From the NCBI GenBank assembly GCA_038252405.1, contig JBBSAJ010000049.1, forward strand, positions 1 to 16,145: 16,145 nt of DNA, read 5' to 3'. The stretch comes from DATCDE01 sp038252405. Lineage in GTDB: Bacteria > Actinomycetota > Actinomycetes > Prado026. Position 1 is the stretch's first letter. Each line of letters begins with the position of its first letter. Under the pieces are notes generated by a model. The model was not told where the DNA came from. It saw nothing but the letters and a program-made list of their open reading frames with translations, and did not search any database. Below, one piece after another: positions 13,694 through 16,145 of this stretch. Position numbers and translations under genes: made by a program.

Positions 13694-14548
13694 TCACTCC
13701 TTCTCCAGCAGACCGAGGGCCCGCAGGTCCTCGAGGGGGTCGGTCACGCCGCAGCAGCCGAACGAGACGAACGCCCGGCGCACGGCGGGGATGTCGGCGT
13801 CGGCCAGCCGCTCCACCAGCGGCTGCGCACGGCGTTCCTCCAGCAGTCCGGCCAAGGTGCCGGCGTCGGCCCCGCCCACCCCGGCGGCCACCGCGGCCAG
13901 CACGTTGAGCACCCCGTGCTGCTCGAACCCCTCGGCGGTGGTGGTGCGCAGGGCGTGGTGCAGGCCGGCGGTGAGCTTGAACCCGAGCTGGCGGTCCAGG
14001 CAGGCACGCAGGAAGGCGGCCAGCTCGGCGCTGGTCGGGTGGGCCGGTGCGGTGGCCCCGCCGGTGCGCAGCTTGGCCCGCTCGGCGCCGTCCTGGGCCA
14101 GCACGTCGAGCGCGGTCTCCCAGCCGGGCACCCGCGGGACCTCGACGTAGGCCTGGGCCGAGAAGCTCAGCTGCTCGAGCAGGAACCGGGCGGCGTCGGC
14201 CGGGGGATGGTCGACCGGCAGCGCGATCTCGACCTGCTGGAGCGTGGCGACGTCCTCACGGTCGAGCAGCAGGTTGCGCGCCTCGGCCAGCCCAATCAGG
14301 CCGCCCTCGTCGGCGATCAGCCCGATCCGCAGGTCGTCGCCGGGACGGGTGGCGGCGAGCAGCTCCTCGACCTGGCCGGCGCGCACGAGCAGCGGCCCGA
14401 TCGCCTCGGCGTACCACGCCCGGCGGTGGGCCCGATGCTCGCTGACGGCGTCCGGGACGGTGGCGTTGCCCGGGGGGAAGACCGCCGCGTCGTCGATGAG
14501 CCCGGCGACGAGTGCCCGACCGCGGTCGGACGTGGACGTGGTTGACAC
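13694..14548 (-). CDS. Uncharacterised protein co-transcribed with fahA
   Basis: 284-residue soluble protein that I do not recognise by a named family. It has alternating strands and helices that could form a TIM-like barrel: VAGLIDDAAVFPPGNATVP, WYAEAIGPLLVRAGQ, LRIGLIADEG, LQQVEIALP, SAQAYVEVPRVPG, RAKLRTGGAT, LGFKLTAGLHHALR. The strands AKLRTGG and FKLTAGLHH, each with a Lys, and the C-terminal SFGCCGVTDP with paired Cys look like possible active-site elements. There is no signal peptide or membrane segment. It starts at GTG 14548 without a Shine-Dalgarno sequence, 7 bases after a -10 TAGCGT, so its mRNA is probably leaderless. It is divergent from hmgA, one base before fahA. The place in the operon makes it a candidate for the absent maleylacetoacetate isomerase step, but this is only context. 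Confidence 0.85.
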   Translation of the reverse strand: MSTTSTSDRGRALVAGLIDDAAVFPPGNATVPDAVSEHRAHRRAWYAEAIGPLLVRAGQVEELLAATRPGDDLRIGLIADEGGLIGLAEARNLLLDREDVATLQQVEIALPVDHPPADAARFLLEQLSFSAQAYVEVPRVPGWETALDVLAQDGAERAKLRTGGATAPAHPTSAELAAFLRACLDRQLGFKLTAGLHHALRTTTAEGFEQHGVLNVLAAVAAGVGGADAGTLAGLLEERRAQPLVERLADADIPAVRRAFVSFGCCGVTDPLEDLRALGLLEKE

Positions 14549-14555
14549 GTCGCCG

Positions 14556-14585
14556 ACGCTAGCGGATCGTTCTGTTACAGGACAG
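14556..14585 (-). promoter_or_regulatory. Leaderless-type promoter of the unknown gene and fahA
   Basis: On the minus strand a -35-like CTGTCC (14580-14585) and a -10 TAGCGT (14556-14561) are 18 bases apart. The -10 ends 7 bases before the GTG start codon, so the transcript should begin at or next to it. Confidence 0.5.
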
Positions 14586-14602
14586 AGGATCCGATAATCG
14601 GA
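14570..14602 (+). promoter_or_regulatory. hmgA promoter with embedded palindrome
   Basis: A -35-like TTCTGT (14570-14575) is followed after 17 bases by GATAAT (14593-14598), one base from the -10 consensus. The -10 lies inside a perfect 6-1-6 palindrome, TCCGAT-A-ATCGGA (14590-14602), which could be an operator. The sequence differs from the hppD operator, so a different regulator may bind. Confidence 0.45.
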
Positions 14603-14620
14603 CAGTCATGGGAGGCGCAG

Positions 14621-15814
14621 GTGGCGTACTACCGGTCGGTCGGCGAGGTCCCGCACAAACGGCACACCCAGTTCCGGCGTCCCGACGGCGGTCTGTACGC
14701 CGAGGAGCTGATGGGCCAGGAGGGCTTCTCGAACGACTCGGCGCTGCTGTACCACCGACACCTGCCGACCGCGATCGTCGGTGCGGTGGCGGTCGAGGAG
14801 TCGCCGGTGCGCAGCACCGAGCCGAACCAGCCGCTGCTGCCGCGGCACTACCTCACCCACAAGCTGGACACCTCCGGTGCGGACGCGGTCACCGGTCGCC
14901 AGCTGCTGCTCGGCAACGCCGACGTCCGGCTGCTGTACGCCGTCGTCGACACCGTGTCGCCGCTGTACCGCAACGCCACCGGCGACGAGCTGGTCTACGT
15001 CGAGGCAGGCGAGGCCCGGGTGGAGACCGTGTTCGGGGCGCTTGACGTGCACGCCGGCGACTACGTCGTGCTGCCGACGTCGACGACCCACCGCTGGGTG
15101 CCGACCGGCTCCGGGCCGCTGCGGCTGTTCATCGCGGAGGCGTCCGGGCATGTGGGGCCGCCGCGGCGCTACCTGTCGCCGCGTGGGCAGTTCCTCGAGC
15201 ACGCGCCGTACTGCGAGCGGGACCTGAGGGGTCCGACCGGACCGCTCATCGCTGACGGCGAGGATGTCGAGGTCCTGGTGCGGCACAAGCAGGGGCTCAC
15301 GCGGTACACCTACGCCAACCACCCGTTCGACGTGGTCGGCTGGGACGGCTGCCTGTACCCCTACGCGTTCGACATCCACGACTTCGAGCCGATCACCGGT
15401 CGGGTGCACCAGCCGCCGCCCGTGCACCAGACCTTCGAAGGCCCGAACTTCGTCATCTGCTCGTTCGTGCCCCGGCTGTTCGACTACCACCCGGAGTCGA
15501 TCCCGGCGCCGTACAACCACGCCAACGTGGACAGCGACGAGGTGTTGTTCTACGTGGGCGGGGACTTCATGTCCCGCAAGGGCGCCGGCATCGAGCTGGG
15601 CAGCATCACGCTGCACCCGAGCGGCTTCACCCACGGACCGCAGCCTGGCAGCGTCGAGGCGAGCATCGGCAAGGCGGCCACCAACGAGTGGGCGGTCATG
15701 GTCGACACGTTCCGCCCGCTGGAGATCGCCGCGCCCGCCCGGCTGGCCGAGGACCCCGGCTACCCCTGGACCTGGGCCGGCCGCACCCACGACCTGGACA
15801 GCACCTCAGGCTGA
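14621..15814 (+). CDS. hmgA: Homogentisate 1,2-dioxygenase
   Basis: Fe(II) ring-cleaving dioxygenase converting homogentisate and O2 to 4-maleylacetoacetate; cytoplasmic, cupin fold. 397 residues, shorter than the human enzyme (about 445) but in the range of a common bacterial subgroup. Likely iron ligands are His300 (PAPYNHANV), Glu307 (SDEVLFYVGGDF) and His338 (HPSGFTHGPQPG). Other family marks are the N-terminal YYRSVGEVPHKRHTQFR and HPFDVVGWDGCLYPYAF. GTG 14621 has GGAGG 5 bases upstream (14611-14615); the out-of-frame ATG at 14608 is not used. It is divergent from the unknown gene plus fahA, with regulatory palindromes in the 72-base gap. The stop codon lies in a short palindrome that may act as a terminator. 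Confidence 0.95.
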   Translation: MAYYRSVGEVPHKRHTQFRRPDGGLYAEELMGQEGFSNDSALLYHRHLPTAIVGAVAVEESPVRSTEPNQPLLPRHYLTHKLDTSGADAVTGRQLLLGNADVRLLYAVVDTVSPLYRNATGDELVYVEAGEARVETVFGALDVHAGDYVVLPTSTTHRWVPTGSGPLRLFIAEASGHVGPPRRYLSPRGQFLEHAPYCERDLRGPTGPLIADGEDVEVLVRHKQGLTRYTYANHPFDVVGWDGCLYPYAFDIHDFEPITGRVHQPPPVHQTFEGPNFVICSFVPRLFDYHPESIPAPYNHANVDSDEVLFYVGGDFMSRKGAGIELGSITLHPSGFTHGPQPGSVEASIGKAATNEWAVMVDTFRPLEIAAPARLAEDPGYPWTWAGRTHDLDSTSG

Positions 15815-15818
15815 GGTG
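15802..15818. terminator. Short palindrome over the hmgA stop codon
   Basis: CACCTCAG-G-CTGAGGTG is a perfect 8-1-8 inverted repeat containing the hmgA TGA (15812-15814). As RNA it gives a 7-bp stem with a 3-base loop, a weak terminator lying between two convergent genes. Confidence 0.4.
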
Positions 15819-15838
15819 ATGCCGGACACCCGCCGGAA

Positions 15839-16145
15839 CTAGGCCGAGGCTGCTCCGGCCCAGGTCGCGGTGACCTGTTGGAGGGGTGAGGGGCCGCGGG
15901 CGTGGTCGGGGATTTCGGTGCCGTCGGGTCGGTGGGTGTGCAGGGTGCCGTCGGGTCCGCGGGTCATGCGGTAGCCGTGGTCGTGGATGGTGTGGTGGTG
16001 CTTGGAGCACAGCAGGGCGAGGTTGTGCAGGTCGGTGCGGCCGCCGTGGGACCAGGGGAGCAGGTGGTGGACGTCGCACCAGTCGGCGGGTCGGTCGCAG
16101 CCGGCGAAGCGGCAGCCGCCGTCGCGCAGGCGTACGGCGCGGCGT
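15839..16145 (-). CDS. HNH endonuclease domain protein, DUF222/13E12-like, 5' end beyond window
   Basis: Only the C-terminal 101 residues are visible. They form an HNH nuclease domain: CRFAGCDRP and LLCSKHH provide the zinc-binding Cys/His pairs, and CDVHHLLPWSHGG with TDLHNLALL supplies the catalytic His and Asn. After the domain comes GYRMTRGPDGT, a beta hairpin and a short Pro/Ala-rich tail. This arrangement is typical of actinobacterial DUF222/13E12-type proteins, often present in many copies and sometimes associated with mobile elements. The N-terminal DUF222 part, if present, lies outside the window, so that assignment is by analogy. It converges on hmgA with a 24-base gap. Confidence 0.88.
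   Translation of the reverse strand, partial: RRAVRLRDGGCRFAGCDRPADWCDVHHLLPWSHGGRTDLHNLALLCSKHHHTIHDHGYRMTRGPDGTLHTHRPDGTEIPDHARGPSPLQQVTATWAGAASA

Noticed and set aside
14542..14570. Consensus TTGACA with GATCGT 17 bases downstream as the hmgA promoter
   Set aside because: TTGACA overlaps the start of the divergent gene and the -10 is weaker than GATAAT further on; it remains a less likely alternative.
15917..15957. Direct repeat GGTGCCGTCGGGTC, two copies 27 bases apart
   Set aside because: It falls inside the HNH gene in the same frame and encodes the repeated PDGT turns of a beta hairpin, so it is coding rather than a mobile or CRISPR repeat.

Overview
The window is very GC-rich, with G or C at nearly every third codon position and frequent GTG starts. 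Together with DUF3039, YqgE, a 13E12-type HNH protein and leaderless-type promoters, this points to a free-living actinobacterium (Actinomycetota). I cannot place it to genus. About 95% of the window is coding. I see no tRNA, rRNA, CRISPR array, insertion sequence or phage genes. The right edge cuts into a DUF222/13E12-type HNH gene, a family that is often multicopy.

Left part (1-1800): a minus-strand pair made of a thioredoxin and a carbon-nitrogen hydrolase, which overlap by CTGA. They are divergent from a DUF302 protein. The 90-base gap between the two units holds a perfect 18-bp palindrome of the type bound by CsoR/CstR-family repressors, so it looks like a thiol, metal or sulfur stress switch.

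Middle left (1866-7241, plus strand): YqgE/AlgH protein, a DUF3039 zinc-ribbon protein, an MFS exporter, a DEAD/DEAH helicase, a DUF308/HdeD membrane protein and a short IclR-type regulator. Several of these are coupled by short overlaps. The IclR gene ends against a convergent minus-strand unit through a hairpin that contains both stop codons.

Middle right (7254-9890, minus strand): an Lrp/AsnC regulator, then a class III aminotransferase, then a kinase-like protein (probably DUF6206). The last two overlap by GTGA. Their substrate is unknown.

Right part (10023-15814): tyrosine/homogentisate degradation. It has 4-hydroxyphenylpyruvate dioxygenase (hppD), an MFS permease, fumarylacetoacetase (fahA), an uncharacterised 284-residue protein and homogentisate 1,2-dioxygenase (hmgA). 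hppD is divergent from the Lrp regulator. A GACAAGTTG-centred palindrome occurs upstream of both hppD and the permease, suggesting shared control. Three of the four enzymes from hydroxyphenylpyruvate to fumarate plus acetoacetate are present; the maleylacetoacetate isomerase is not recognisable. Actinobacteria lack glutathione and so lack the usual cofactor of the GST-zeta isomerase. The uncharacterised protein co-transcribed with fahA is therefore the best candidate here for a missing or non-orthologous step. That is the most interesting lead in the window.
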